Shown: positions 54,932 to 64,000 of the stretch, piece after piece
How the letters are laid out: every line of letters starts with the position of its first letter
Numbering within the stretch: the stretch's first letter is position 1
Source: Acinetobacter colistiniresistens
Lineage (GTDB): Bacteria > Pseudomonadota > Gammaproteobacteria > Pseudomonadales > Moraxellaceae
DNA: 64,000 nucleotides
Assembly: GCF_024582815.1 (NCBI RefSeq)
Contig: NZ_CP102099.1
Coordinates: forward strand, 434,001 to 498,000
Direction of reading: 5' to 3'
Translations under genes and position numbers: made by a program
The notes under the pieces: model-generated
Seen by the model: the letters and a program-made list of their open reading frames with translations, nothing else
Told to the model about the DNA's origin: nothing
The model's database searches: none

Positions 54932-56398
54932 ATGTCGATCTTTGTCCGTATCTGGTTTTTCTTTAGCTTGGTGGTGGTACTAAGTCTAGGCTTTATCGCC
55001 TATACCCTGACTCAACAAGTCAAACCGAATGTACGGCAAGTGGTTGAAGACACTCTCGCTGAAAATGCCAATATCATTGCCCAGTTAATTGCAGAAGATG
55101 TCTATCAGCACCAAGTCGACACCCCAGCATTTGATCAAAAAATTCAGGCTGCGTTATCCCGTCAACTAAACGCCACTATTTGGCAGTATCGCAAAGAACA
55201 AATTAACCAACAGCTGTATATCACTGATCCCAAAGGTATTGTAACCTATGATTCAGAGGGGCAAGCCGTCGGACAAGACTATTCTAAATGGAATGATGTT
55301 TACCTCACCCTACGTGGCAAATACGGCGCACGTTCGACTGCAACCAATCCTTATGACAACAATAGCAGCGTCATGCATATTGCAGCACCTATTATTTATG
55401 ATCAGCAATTATTGGGGGTTGTCAGTATTGGCAAACCCAATCAATCGGTACAGCCTTATATTGAGCGTGCCGAACAGCAACTGATCTATCAGGCCCTCTG
55501 GATTGCAGCACTCAGTTTGCTCTTGGCCAGTATGGTGGCCTATTGGCTCAGACATAGTATTGATCGGGTACGTCGTTATGCGCAGGCACTCGCACCTGTG
55601 AATCAGGCGCCATTCTTCTATTCCGCCAAAGAGCTCAACCAAGTGACTCAGGCACTGAGTGAAATGCGAGAGAAGCTGGAAGATCGAGGCTATGTGGAAA
55701 ACTACGTCAATACACTCACCCACGAACTCAAAAGCCCGCTTACTGCCATTCAAGCCAGCGCTGAACTGCTTCAAGATGATTTACCCTTGGCAGATCAACA
55801 GCAATTTGCATTGCATATTGTTGAGCAAAGCCAACGTTTGCAGTCTTTGGTTGAACGGATGCTACTACTCACACGACTCGAAAAAAACCAGCATGTCTTA
55901 GAGTTTCAATCGGTCGATCTGAATCAACTGATTCAGCAGTGTGTTCAGCAACAACTGAGTGCGCTACAACGGAAACAGCTCCAAATCCAGCTTGACCTGC
56001 CTAAATACTGTTCAATCTATGCTGATCCATTTTGGTTGAAACAGGCATTGAATAATCTGTTAGACAACGCCAGAGATTTTTGTCCGGCACAAGGAAAAAT
56101 CGCTGTTCAGCTTCAACAAGATCCTGTACATGACCGTATTACCCTATTGTTTTTTAATGAAGCTGAGTCCATTCCTGAATACGCCTTGACCCGTGTGTTT
56201 GAAACTTATTTTTCCCTGCCGCGCCCACATAATCAGCAGCGTAGTACTGGGATTGGCCTCAGTATCGTCAAGCAGATAATTCAACAGCATCAAGGTCAGA
56301 TTAATATTCGGAATATTCAGGCCAATACACTCGACTTCTTGCACACGCATCATGCAGGCGTACTTCTGACGATCACACTTCACACAAACTTCACTTAA
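54932..56398 (+). CDS. creC: Sensor histidine kinase CreC
   Basis: 488-residue membrane kinase. Membrane helix at 5-28, periplasmic domain with the CreC-type stretch AVGQDYSKWNDVYLTLRGKY then GARST, second helix about 188-206, HAMP-like linker, HisKA with His264 in THELKSPLTAI, and an ATPase domain with NNLLDNARDF. E. coli CreC shares long stretches and the same HFT-like C-terminal end (TNFT here). The last codons also encode the cre-tag at 56379-56394. Confidence 0.9.
   Translation: MSIFVRIWFFFSLVVVLSLGFIAYTLTQQVKPNVRQVVEDTLAENANIIAQLIAEDVYQHQVDTPAFDQKIQAALSRQLNATIWQYRKEQINQQLYITDPKGIVTYDSEGQAVGQDYSKWNDVYLTLRGKYGARSTATNPYDNNSSVMHIAAPIIYDQQLLGVVSIGKPNQSVQPYIERAEQQLIYQALWIAALSLLLASMVAYWLRHSIDRVRRYAQALAPVNQAPFFYSAKELNQVTQALSEMREKLEDRGYVENYVNTLTHELKSPLTAIQASAELLQDDLPLADQQQFALHIVEQSQRLQSLVERMLLLTRLEKNQHVLEFQSVDLNQLIQQCVQQQLSALQRKQLQIQLDLPKYCSIYADPFWLKQALNNLLDNARDFCPAQGKIAVQLQQDPVHDRITLLFFNEAESIPEYALTRVFETYFSLPRPHNQQRSTGIGLSIVKQIIQQHQGQINIRNIQANTLDFLHTHHAGVLLTITLHTNFT
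56379..56394 (+). promoter_or_regulatory. Perfect cre-tag (CreB binding site)
   Basis: TTCAC-ACAAAC-TTCAC, an exact TTCAC-N6-TTCAC match. It lies inside the 3' end of creC and about 60 bases before a start codon at 56456, the position expected for a CreB-activated creD. Confidence 0.85.
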
Positions 56399-56455
56399 GC
56401 TTCAGACTAAGCTCATCCGAAGTGCATCTCCGATCGAGATACTGGTCATATGACC

Positions 56456-56803
56456 ATGAACCGTGACATGCGCCAAAATTTCATTAGTTTTAAAATCGGA
56501 GCGATTTTATTGCTGATTTTTATATCGGTTTATTTTTTATTTCAAGTTTGGTCTCTAAACATCAAAGCCATCAACAACAGCTGATTCATGACCTTGCCCA
56601 TGAACCCCAACGTGATGATCTCTGGAAACAAGCTGAAATTATTTTTTCGCTCCAAGCTGCGCGAGGGCTCAATGCCAAGCCAATCTTCAATATTGATGGA
56701 AAAACCTATACGTTTGATTTTTTTAGAACAAAGCCAAGAACAACGGGGGTTGATCTGGTGCAGCTTCAAGCTGACTGGACAAATATTGCACTGGTTACAA
56801 TAG
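56456..56803 (+). pseudogene. Frameshifted remnant, probably of creD N-terminus plus unknown sequence
   Basis: ATG 56456 encodes MNRDMRQNFISFKIGAILLL, then IFISVYFLFQ, like the first membrane helix of CreD, and stops at 56582. Shifting frame near 56545 gives LVSKHQSHQQQLIHDLAHE, which fits the helical segment after the CreD helix. This runs on as WKQAEIIFSLQAARGLNAKP and NIDGKTYTFDF; another shift near 56720 gives LEQSQEQRGLIWCSFKLTGQ to the stop at 56801. The tail is not recognisably CreD. The CreD body of about 400 residues is missing. The CreD assignment rests on position, the cre-tag and a short resemblance. Confidence 0.55.
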
Positions 56804-56985
56804 GCACAAGCTGTGTTGTTTGTGCTGTTACGTTCAATCCAGTCCTTGCTTGATTGCCTCTGTCATGTTTCTTACTCGTCCATGTCAATTGGTATCAATC
56901 TGAACAAGCAAGGTATTAATACTATTCGGGTCGGGCGAAACCATGCTTTCGCCCATTTTTGATAAAATTTCATAGGAATAAAAAG

Positions 56986-57189
56986 ATGTATCAAGCCACT
57001 TATTCAGCATTAAGCCAACTCAAACAACTTTGTCCTGCACACAGTTCTATTGCAAGTTGCTTGAATCAGCTACGACAAGCTCAAATTCAGTTTTTAAATC
57101 TGGGGAATATTGTTATCTGCCCACAACAAAGCTGCATTTTATTTTTTAAAAAACGCCATTTAATGGAAATAGAAACTTTTTCAGCCTGA
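56986..57189 (+). CDS. Small hypothetical protein
   Basis: 67 residues from the ATG 56986, with AGGA 8 bases upstream. No signal peptide or membrane segment; three Cys residues (LCPAHSSIASC and ICPQQSC). No family recognised. It sits just before the RidA gene. Confidence 0.6.
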   Translation: MYQATYSALSQLKQLCPAHSSIASCLNQLRQAQIQFLNLGNIVICPQQSCILFFKKRHLMEIETFSA

Positions 57190-57265
57190 TTTATACAAAA
57201 TTACACTGTGCCTGAATCGCATCAAGTACAATCCAGTCTCTATATTTTTTGATTCAGGAATAACA

Positions 57266-57622
57266 ATGTCTGTGCAACGACTTCATGTCACTTCACGTTA
57301 TTGCGAAGTCGCAATTTCAGGAAATCTAGTTCATTTAGCAGGTCAATTGGCAGATGACACCAGCGTCGATGTAACTGCACAGACCCAGCAAACCTTAGAC
57401 AATATTGACCGCTTACTTGCTGAAGCAGGAACGGATAAGACCCATATTTTATCAGTGATTATCTTTTTAAAAGACATCGAAAAAGATTATGCCGCCATGA
57501 ATAGCGTCTGGGATGCATGGATTGCAGCAGGTCATCCGCCAGCACGTACCTGCGTCGAGTCTAAACTCTACGCACCAGATGTACTGGTTGAGATGACCGT
57601 CACTGCAGTACGTCCAGATTAA
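57266..57622 (+). CDS. RidA-family protein
   Basis: 118-residue YjgF/RidA-like protein, trimeric in the family. RidA proper removes reactive enamine/imine intermediates from PLP enzymes. GNLVHLAGQLADD and the active-site Arg in HPPARTCVESKL (about residue 93) are visible. It differs in details from canonical RidA, so it may be a subgroup member with another substrate. Its stop overlaps the convergent DUF2726 gene by 4 bases. Confidence 0.85.
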   Translation: MSVQRLHVTSRYCEVAISGNLVHLAGQLADDTSVDVTAQTQQTLDNIDRLLAEAGTDKTHILSVIIFLKDIEKDYAAMNSVWDAWIAAGHPPARTCVESKLYAPDVLVEMTVTAVRPD

Positions 57623-58161
57623 TAAGATTTCATCGCAAATTCATTATATTTCATCATTCGATCCGCTTTAGCCATCGACATTGAAGTAGAAGTGGAGATA
57701 GTTACAACTGAAGCAGGTTCAAACAGATCTGGCACTAAATCTTGTCTGAGTTCTTGTTCCGTTGGAATACTGCTATAGCGCAACACACGATAGCCTGCTA
57801 ACTCCAACAGGCTGTCCTGATAATGTTTTTGATGTAGACGATTGACATAAGATTCGTCGGCAATTTCAATAATTGCAAGCACTTGGTGTTGTTGGTCTAA
57901 GACCACAAAGTCGGCCACCAAACCTTGATATTTACGCCGTGTGTGGGCAAATTTAGTGGTAAGTAAGGCATCAAAAGAAACATGTGCCAAGACTGTATGA
58001 CGTGGCAAAACCGCTTGTAAACGCATCAGTGTAATTTGTTCAGCGATATTGAGAATACCACGACGTTTGAGTGGACTATCCTGACGCCTGTTTTGTTGTA
58101 GGCGGCGCAACGCAAGCGCTGCGATTAACAGCAGCCCAACTATTGTTATAAAATAATACAT
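57619..58161 (-). CDS. DUF2726-domain protein
   Basis: 180 residues with an N-terminal membrane segment (FITIVGLLLIAALALRRL) and a DUF2726 domain (about 35-145). That family resembles restriction-endonuclease-like folds: RRKYQGLVADFVVLDQQHQV and IIEIADESY keep the D...E-x-x pattern. The tail is Ser/Thr-rich. Function unknown. It lies convergent to the RidA gene. Confidence 0.8.
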   Translation of the reverse strand: MYYFITIVGLLLIAALALRRLQQNRRQDSPLKRRGILNIAEQITLMRLQAVLPRHTVLAHVSFDALLTTKFAHTRRKYQGLVADFVVLDQQHQVLAIIEIADESYVNRLHQKHYQDSLLELAGYRVLRYSSIPTEQELRQDLVPDLFEPASVVTISTSTSMSMAKADRMMKYNEFAMKSY

Positions 58162-58419
58162 TTCTAACCAATCCCTTTAGATTTTTTATAATCATTTTGG
58201 CTTTAAGCCAATTTTTTTAATCAAGAACAGCGATAGCAAAATCATTTTGCAGTGCAAACTTAAGTTTTTTAATCGTGTTTTGCTAGACGACCTAAGTCGT
58301 AAAAGCCCTCTGCCCTTTATTTATAATCATTCGCTATTCAATATTCAAGTCGTTATTGTCAGTTTATGTTTCCTTAGGCGACAGTTTTATGATCAAATTG
58401 TGAGCGCTTATGCCGAGCC
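58162..58419. other. Intergenic region upstream of the DUF2726 gene
   Basis: About 260 bases with the minus-strand promoter of the DUF2726 gene at the left. A small hairpin ACGAC-CTAA-GTCGT at 58287-58300 is present without a T-run. No gene visible. Confidence 0.45.
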
Positions 58420-58454
58420 GAAAAAAAGCAGGCATGATCTGGATCATGCCTGCT
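58420..58454 (-). terminator. Terminator of the ygiQ gene
   Basis: AGCAGGCATGATC (58427-58439) and GATCATGCCTGCT (58442-58454) form a perfect 13-bp stem with a 2-base loop, followed on the minus strand by T6. Confidence 0.93.
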
Positions 58455-58465
58455 GTAATATCGAA

Positions 58466-60847
58466 TTAACGAGCTGCTTTGGTTTTCGGCTTGGTTTTAC
58501 CAGAGAATGGTCTTTTCTCACCTGTTTCACGTGGTGGTAAGCCATTATGCTGAGTTAACACCTGTCCTTTCTGTGGGCGCTTTTGTCCTGATTGTGGGCG
58601 AGATTGGCTCTGACCACGTTTGGCCGAATCTCCCGCCACAGAGGAGTTCTTCTTGCGCGCTGATTTATATTCACCCTCAGCTGTACCTTGCGGCTGATAG
58701 GTTGGAATCAAATGCTGTTTTGAGTTACCGATCAGATCGGCACGCCCCATGTCTTTCAAGGCTTCGCGCAATAAAGGCCAGTTATTTGGATCATGATAAC
58801 GTAAAAATGCCTTGTGCAGACGGCGACGCTTTTCACCTTTGACGATATCGACATTTTCAGTATAGCGCGCCACTTTAGACAGCGGGTTCTTACCTGAATA
58901 ATACATGGTGGTGGCAGTGGCCATTGGCGATGGATAGAAGGTTTGAACCTGATCGGCACGGAAACCATTCTTCTTCAACCAAATTGCCAGATTCATCATG
59001 TCATAATCCGTGGTACCCGGATGCGCAGCAATGAAGTATGGAATTAAATATTGTTCCTTACCAGCTTCCTTACTGAAACGCTCAAACATTTGTTTAAAAC
59101 GATCATACGTTCCAATCCCCGGTTTCATCATCTTCGATAACGGGCCAGTTTCAGTATGCTCAGGCGCAATTTTCAGATAACCACCGACATGATGCTGCAC
59201 CAATTCTTTAACATATTCAGGATTCAATACTGCAAGGTCATAACGCAGCCCTGAACCAATCAGAATCTTCTTCACGCCTTTGATTTCACGAGCTTTACGA
59301 TACAGCTGAACCAAAGGTGCATGGTCGGTATGTAGGTTTTGACACACTCCTGGATAGACACAAGACGGTTTACGACAATTCTTTTCGATCTCAGGATCGT
59401 TACAGTGTAAACGGTACATGTTGGCGGTTGGACCACCTAAGTCCGAGATAATGCCCGTGAAGTTGGGTGCCGTATCACGGATCTTTTCAATTTCACGTAA
59501 AATTGAATCTTCCGAACGGTTTTGAATAATCCGGCCTTCATGTTCAGTGATCGAACAGAAAGTACAACCACCAAAACAACCACGCATGATATTGACCGAG
59601 AATTTGATCATATCAAAAGCAGGGAAACGCGCATTCTCATAGGTCGGATGAGGGAGACGTGCGTAAGGCAAGTCAAACACATAATCCATTTCCTCCGTCG
59701 TCAGAGGAATTGGTGGTGGATTGATCCAGACATCACGTTCGCCATGACGCTGTACCAAGGCACGCGCATTACCAGGATTGGTTTCCAAATGCAAAATACG
59801 GTTGGCATGTGCATATAGCACATGATCATCAGCTACCTCTTCAAAAGAAGGTAAACGAATCACCGCCAACTCACGTGGAGGCAATTTATGTTTAATCGCT
59901 TTGGATGGTGCAGGCTTTAACTGCACAATCTGGGTATCTGGATCAAGCTGATCGCCTTCACGAACAATCGGATTGGCAACAATTTCTTTTTGGAAGTTTT
60001 GATATTGTGCCAGTGAGTTGCCTTTTTCTTTTTCAACTTCACAGCCATCAATATCTTCAGTCATGACATAAGGATTGATAATTGGATCGACACGTCCAAT
60101 GGTATCCACATCATTGCTGGCGATTTCAACGAATTTGGCTTTCGAGGCTTTATTGTGTTTATTAATAATAAATGCGGTACCACGAACATCGGTAATCTCG
60201 TGGATTTTCTCGCCCTTGGCTAAGCGATGCATGACATCAATAATCGCACGTTCACCATTGCCATACATCAATAGATCAGCTTTAGAATCCATCAAAATAG
60301 AGCGGCGAACTTTATCTGACCAATAGTCATAATGTGCAATACGACGCAAGCTGCCTTCAATCCCACCCAGCAAGACTGGCACATCTGGGAAAGCCTCACG
60401 ACAACGCTGACAGTAAACTGTTGCTGCACGGTCTGGACGTTTATTCGGCTCATTGTTTGGTGAATAGGCATCATCCGAACGGATTTTACGATCTGCCGTA
60501 TAACGGTTGATCATCGAATCCATGTTGCCCGCAGTCACCCCCCATGCAATGGTTGGCTTACCGAGCACACGAAAACTCTCCACATTGGTCCAGTCTGGCT
60601 GTGCAATAATCCCGACACGGAAGCCTTGAGCTTCAAGCACACGCCCAATCACACCCGATACAAAAGAGGGATGGTCAATATAGGCATCGCCACACACCAG
60701 AATAAAGTCACATGCATCCCAGCCGAGTAGATCCATTTCTTCTCGAGACATCGGCAAAAATGGTGCAGGTTCAAAACACGACGCCCAATATTTGTCGTAA
60801 TCAAACAGCGCTTTTGGCGCAGTCTGCATGGTGTAGGCAGTAGACAT
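58466..60847 (-). CDS. ygiQ: YgiQ-family radical SAM protein
   Basis: 793 residues. N-terminal YgiQ domain with [19 protein letters not shown]; the radical SAM cluster CxxxCxxC is at Cys424, Cys428 and Cys431 ([18 protein letters not shown]). The C-terminal tail is basic and disordered (about 740-793: [20 protein letters not shown]). Family length and layout match. The biochemical role is unknown in the family. Confidence 0.93.
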   Translation of the reverse strand: MSTAYTMQTAPKALFDYDKYWASCFEPAPFLPMSREEMDLLGWDACDFILVCGDAYIDHPSFVSGVIGRVLEAQGFRVGIIAQPDWTNVESFRVLGKPTIAWGVTAGNMDSMINRYTADRKIRSDDAYSPNNEPNKRPDRAATVYCQRCREAFPDVPVLLGGIEGSLRRIAHYDYWSDKVRRSILMDSKADLLMYGNGERAIIDVMHRLAKGEKIHEITDVRGTAFIINKHNKASKAKFVEIASNDVDTIGRVDPIINPYVMTEDIDGCEVEKEKGNSLAQYQNFQKEIVANPIVREGDQLDPDTQIVQLKPAPSKAIKHKLPPRELAVIRLPSFEEVADDHVLYAHANRILHLETNPGNARALVQRHGERDVWINPPPIPLTTEEMDYVFDLPYARLPHPTYENARFPAFDMIKFSVNIMRGCFGGCTFCSITEHEGRIIQNRSEDSILREIEKIRDTAPNFTGIISDLGGPTANMYRLHCNDPEIEKNCRKPSCVYPGVCQNLHTDHAPLVQLYRKAREIKGVKKILIGSGLRYDLAVLNPEYVKELVQHHVGGYLKIAPEHTETGPLSKMMKPGIGTYDRFKQMFERFSKEAGKEQYLIPYFIAAHPGTTDYDMMNLAIWLKKNGFRADQVQTFYPSPMATATTMYYSGKNPLSKVARYTENVDIVKGEKRRRLHKAFLRYHDPNNWPLLREALKDMGRADLIGNSKQHLIPTYQPQGTAEGEYKSARKKNSSVAGDSAKRGQSQSRPQSGQKRPQKGQVLTQHNGLPPRETGEKRPFSGKTKPKTKAAR

Positions 60848-61004
60848 GGCTTGCGAATCTCGGCTAGCAGATGGAGGAGAGACATCTAAAGATGAAAGCC
60901 GATCATTTTAACATGAATTTCATTCATTTTCCCTGTTTATAAAACATTCAGGAACAAGGAGATAACAAATTATTTGTACAAAGATTAAGCAAAACCAAGA
61001 TCGC

Positions 61005-62213
61005 TTAGTCATTTTGGGGAAATTGAGCTAACTTCACCGCCAAGTAAAGCCCAAACATTAAAACCACAGCAACCATGAAATTAATTCCACCCCAGCCAAA
61101 GTTTTCCCAAACTAAACCACCACTACTGCCCAGTAAACTCGAGCCGATGTAATAGCAGAATAAATACAGCGAAGACGCCACGGCACGATATTGCACTGCC
61201 TGCACCGACACCCAGCTACTGGCAGTGGAATGCGCTGCAAAAAATGAAAAGGTAAAAATGGTAAGGCCCAATAAAATCGTCCAAAGCGATGGAATCAAGG
61301 TAATTAATAAACCAATGATCATCATGACTAACAAAACCGGCAGAACTTTATCACGCCCATATTTAAAGCCCCATTGTGCAGCTTTAGGTGAACTATAAAT
61401 TCCAGCCAAGTAGGCAATTGAAATCAGACCAATCCATGTTTGCGATAAATGAAATGGCGCTTCTAATAAGTGGTAACTGATATAGTTAAATACTGTGACC
61501 AGGCAGCCCATCAGAATAAAGCCTTGCGCAAATAAAATCCGTAGTTTGGGATCTTTTAAATTTTGCTCAAACGCTGCTTTAAAACGTGAAAATCGAAACG
61601 GGAACGGCTTGAAATGCTGTGATTTAGGTAATAATAAATAGAATAAACAGGCAATCAGCAGATTCAGAAAGCCAATAATATAAGTCGCTGATTGCCAAGA
61701 AATAAAATCGACCAACACACCAGCGATCAGACGTCCCCCCATTCCCCCAATCGCTGTACCAGAAATATATAAGCCCATGGCAAAACCGATATCCTGCTGT
61801 GCAATCTCCTCTCCGATATAGGTCATTGCCACTGCGGCAACACCACTCACGGCCAAACCAATCAAAACACGAGTGGTCAGGAAAATTTCCCAAACAGGAA
61901 AAGAAGCACTGATCAGCAATAAAATCGAGACCAGAACCAAAGCAAATACCATGATCGGTTTACGCCCAAAGCGATCAGAAATAAAACCGGTAAACAGCAA
62001 ACCAATCGCCAGTGCAATGGTCGAAAAGGATAAGGGAAAACTACTGTGGGTCGGGGTGACATGAAAGAATTTTGCGAAAATCGGCATCATCGGCTGTACA
62101 CAGTACAAAGAGGAAAATGATGCAAAACCGGCAAAGAACAATGACCATAAAATCGCAGTAAACGATTTTGAACCATACTCAATATGGGTTGGGCGCAACA
62201 CTGATTCAGACAT
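61005..62213 (-). CDS. MFS transporter, YnfM-like
   Basis: 402-residue permease with 12 helices. Starts MSESVLRPTHIEYGSKSFTA; motif A is FTGFISDRFGRKPIM (about residues 76-90). The VQPMMPIFAKFF and GLAVSGVAAVAMTYIGEE stretches are typical of the YnfM group of DHA1-type carriers. The substrate is unknown. It stands alone downstream of the phytase-like gene. Confidence 0.88.
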   Translation of the reverse strand: MSESVLRPTHIEYGSKSFTAILWSLFFAGFASFSSLYCVQPMMPIFAKFFHVTPTHSSFPLSFSTIALAIGLLFTGFISDRFGRKPIMVFALVLVSILLLISASFPVWEIFLTTRVLIGLAVSGVAAVAMTYIGEEIAQQDIGFAMGLYISGTAIGGMGGRLIAGVLVDFISWQSATYIIGFLNLLIACLFYLLLPKSQHFKPFPFRFSRFKAAFEQNLKDPKLRILFAQGFILMGCLVTVFNYISYHLLEAPFHLSQTWIGLISIAYLAGIYSSPKAAQWGFKYGRDKVLPVLLVMMIIGLLITLIPSLWTILLGLTIFTFSFFAAHSTASSWVSVQAVQYRAVASSLYLFCYYIGSSLLGSSGGLVWENFGWGGINFMVAVVLMFGLYLAVKLAQFPQND

Positions 62214-62292
62214 GAGAACTCCTTATGCCCGATCAGTATACGCCCTCAGCCAAAATGCGGAATGATCATTTCGGCTATTTTTTACCTAATGT

Positions 62293-63549
62293 TTAAAATA
62301 ATGCTTTGGGCAAGCGGATCTGAATGATTTCATTATCATCCGCGAGTTTAGCATTCCGTCCAGAAGAACCAGGGAAGTTATTGTCATTCAGTACCGTCAA
62401 AGTCGTAGCATTTTCAATGATCACATCCTCAATGGTTTCAAATGGGAAAGCAAACACCTTACCTGTTCCGATATCACCAGTCCGTGCAGTGCCAAACAAG
62501 CTATTTGGATTGGCAATTTTCATTAAATCCACCAGATCTTCACGTGCGACGGCTTGCTTCGGCTCATTGAATTTAATTCGGATCAGCTTTTTATAGCCGC
62601 CCAGATTATTCTGGCTGACATCGCGTTCAATAATGATGCCCTCTTTGTCATTGAATAATTGGAAATCTCCAATATTGGTGGCTTTACTATCCAGTACAAA
62701 CCAATAATACAGTCCTGTATAGGCTTTTTTCTGAATGTCAAACTGAGAAATTAACAGTCTTCCCGTTGCGTCATTGAGGAGAGGCTTTTCTAGCAATGGA
62801 TACAGATACTTGCCATCTGGTGAAATCGCCATGCCTTCAAAACCACTACTGCGTCCAACCAAGGGTTCAACATAATTGATCTTGGCTTTATTCAATTGAT
62901 TTTGCGGCGAACGTAATTCTTGCGTTGGATTCATTGGATTTGGCAATCCAATCGGTGCATCAAGTAACACTCCATCTGCCGAGAAGTGTAGTAAATAAGG
63001 ACCAAATTCCTCACCGATCCAATAACTACCATCAGGCGCGCGTTGCATGGATTCAGGGTCGAAATCCGCCCCAGTCAATAAGCGTTCGGCAGTATTGCCA
63101 TTTACAATCTCAAAAGGAACCAATTTATTTGGGTCTCGTAATTGAATGAAACTTTGTACTTGTACCTGTCCTGTCCCTTTGCTCTTGGTTTTAAAGTCAG
63201 CTTTGAGTTTATAAATTCTTAATAAGAAATCGGCTGAATTCTCCTGTGTACCAAAACCGTTATCGGCCATGGCCATATAACTACCATCAGCATTTTTCAA
63301 CGCGGCTGAAAAGCCTTGGACAGGCTGTCCTTTGAAAGGTGGATAAATGCCATTGGCGCCACTGACGGCTAGACCTGAATCGGGTCCAGCGGCATAAGTA
63401 GCCACAGGAAGTTTAGCAAAAGCGACCAATGTCGGTTCAGTGACTGGGTCTGTCGAGGTATTCTGGTCTTGATTATTATTGTCATCATTACAGCCGGTTA
63501 AACCCAAAGCTGTGCAGCAAAATAAGGCCAATAAAGTTTTCTTGTTCAT
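62293..63549 (-). CDS. Phytase-esterase-like lipoprotein
   Basis: 418 residues. Lipoprotein signal peptide MNKKTLLALFCCTALGLTGC with Cys20, then NDDNNNQDQN tether. Body fits the esterase-like activity of phytase family: DGSYMAMADNGFGTQENSAD, GSYWIGEEFGPYLLHF, GFEGMAISPDGKYLYPLLEKP. I start at the ATG at 63549 because the longer frame lacks a lipoprotein signal at its start. A candidate Pho box lies at 63629-63646. Function as a phosphoester hydrolase is family-level inference. Confidence 0.87.
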   Translation of the reverse strand: MNKKTLLALFCCTALGLTGCNDDNNNQDQNTSTDPVTEPTLVAFAKLPVATYAAGPDSGLAVSGANGIYPPFKGQPVQGFSAALKNADGSYMAMADNGFGTQENSADFLLRIYKLKADFKTKSKGTGQVQVQSFIQLRDPNKLVPFEIVNGNTAERLLTGADFDPESMQRAPDGSYWIGEEFGPYLLHFSADGVLLDAPIGLPNPMNPTQELRSPQNQLNKAKINYVEPLVGRSSGFEGMAISPDGKYLYPLLEKPLLNDATGRLLISQFDIQKKAYTGLYYWFVLDSKATNIGDFQLFNDKEGIIIERDVSQNNLGGYKKLIRIKFNEPKQAVAREDLVDLMKIANPNSLFGTARTGDIGTGKVFAFPFETIEDVIIENATTLTVLNDNNFPGSSGRNAKLADDNEIIQIRLPKALF

Positions 63550-63628
63550 TGTTTTATACATTTGGTAAAAATTAGGCAAATTTAAACAAGTTTTTATGAC
63601 GCTTTTACTGCAATAAAATGAAGTCTTT

Positions 63629-63646
63629 ATGGCGAAAAGATGACAA
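63629..63646 (-). promoter_or_regulatory. Candidate Pho box upstream of the phytase-like gene
   Basis: Minus strand TTGTCATCTTTTCGCCAT fits the CTGTCAT-N4-CTGTCAT pattern at 10 of 14 fixed positions. A TTTATT -10-like element follows 11 bases later. Tentative. Confidence 0.35.
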
Positions 63647-63697
63647 TCTCTCTTGCTTTTTCTCTCAAGCACAACCGATTGTCACCACACCCTCTTG

Positions 63698-64000
63698 CTA
63701 AAGTTTGGTCGGTTGATATTCCCCAGCAATTGCAGCTTTAAGCAACTTTTGAAAGGTTGGACATTGCAGATGATGTGCTGCGGGACAAATGGCTGCATGT
63801 CGAAGTCCTTCACTGATAAAATGCAACCGCCGCATCATCTGTTCAAGTTGTTCCGCTTTTTTATTCAACATGTTTCGATCTAATTGAGGCTGACCATCTT
63901 GATCAAACATCTGTGCAATTTCAGTTAAGGAAAAACCTGCTGTCCGCCCCAAAGCAATCAATGCCAATTGATCCAAAACTTGTTTGCCATATTGTCGGCG
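63698..64000 (-). CDS. MerR-family regulator, 3' part only
   Basis: 100 codons of an ORF that continues past the right edge. The MerR HTH wing (residues YGKQVLDQLALIALGRTAGF then SLTEIAQMF) and the dimerisation helix (LDRNMLNKKAEQLEQMM) are visible, but the N-terminal recognition helix is outside. The tail ICPAAHHLQCPTF has two cysteines, unlike SoxR's cluster. The inducer is unknown. Confidence 0.8.
   Translation of the reverse strand, partial: RRQYGKQVLDQLALIALGRTAGFSLTEIAQMFDQDGQPQLDRNMLNKKAEQLEQMMRRLHFISEGLRHAAICPAAHHLQCPTFQKLLKAAIAGEYQPTKL

Noticed and set aside
58287..58300. Small hairpin ACGAC-CTAA-GTCGT.
   Set aside because: No T-run and short stem; not convincing as terminator or operator.

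Overview
The window looks like chromosomal DNA of an Acinetobacter species (Moraxellaceae, Gammaproteobacteria). The base composition is moderately AT-rich by eye. The proteins read like Acinetobacter versions of their families: ParC carries its quinolone-target Ser and Glu at positions 84 and 88, a gacA-pilS-pilR cluster is present, and an AamA-like adenine methyltransferase sits with ribD and nrdR. I see no rRNA, tRNA, CRISPR array, insertion sequence or prophage. Most of the window is housekeeping sequence, with a few short accessory islands.

Layout. 1-3.4 kb: 5' end of murD, then a Fur-box-preceded feoA-feoB operon with a small Cys-rich membrane partner. 3.5-8.4 kb: xerD, a lipoprotein-type dsbC, a structured intergenic element, hom and thrC. 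8.5-13.5 kb: pbpG, gacA and the pilSR two-component system. 13.5-18.5 kb: lptF-lptG followed by gpmI and ctpA on the minus strand. 18.6-21.2 kb: pepA-holC and a coiled-coil protein. 21.2-28.1 kb: ribE, glpF, the methyltransferase-ribD-nrdR group and glnK-amtB. 28.3-35.1 kb: ubiK, comM, two TorF-type porins flanking a TSUP transporter, and an OprD porin. Both TorF genes have near-perfect sigma-54 promoters. 35.1-40.9 kb: ppa, a MAPEG protein, fadD and parC.

The most interesting accessory block is 41.1-43.9 kb. It holds an orphan PAAR protein, an overlapping ORF with a clan-CD (caspase-like) His-Gly/Gly-Cys dyad, a small membrane protein that could be its immunity factor, and a second copy of that protein broken by two frameshifts. 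On the opposite strand is a protein with tandem TS-N/UBA-like repeats. I read this as a type VI secretion cargo cassette whose toxin appears undescribed.

44-53.9 kb: a TRIC-type channel, YchJ, a TerC/CBS/CorC protein, a LOG protein, a choice-of-anchor-I lipoprotein, an MdtD-like exporter, a membrane protein, an anchored GH25 lysozyme and dinB. 54.2-56.8 kb: creB-creC with a perfect cre-tag (TTCAC-N6-TTCAC) at the end of creC, followed by only a frameshifted remnant where creD would be expected. 57-64 kb: a RidA protein, a DUF2726 protein, YgiQ, an MFS transporter, a phytase-esterase-like lipoprotein and a MerR regulator cut by the window edge.

Regulatory themes from motif reading by eye: Fur (feo), sigma-54/nitrogen (TorF pair, possibly glnK-amtB), CreBC, and weaker Pho-box-like sites near three genes.
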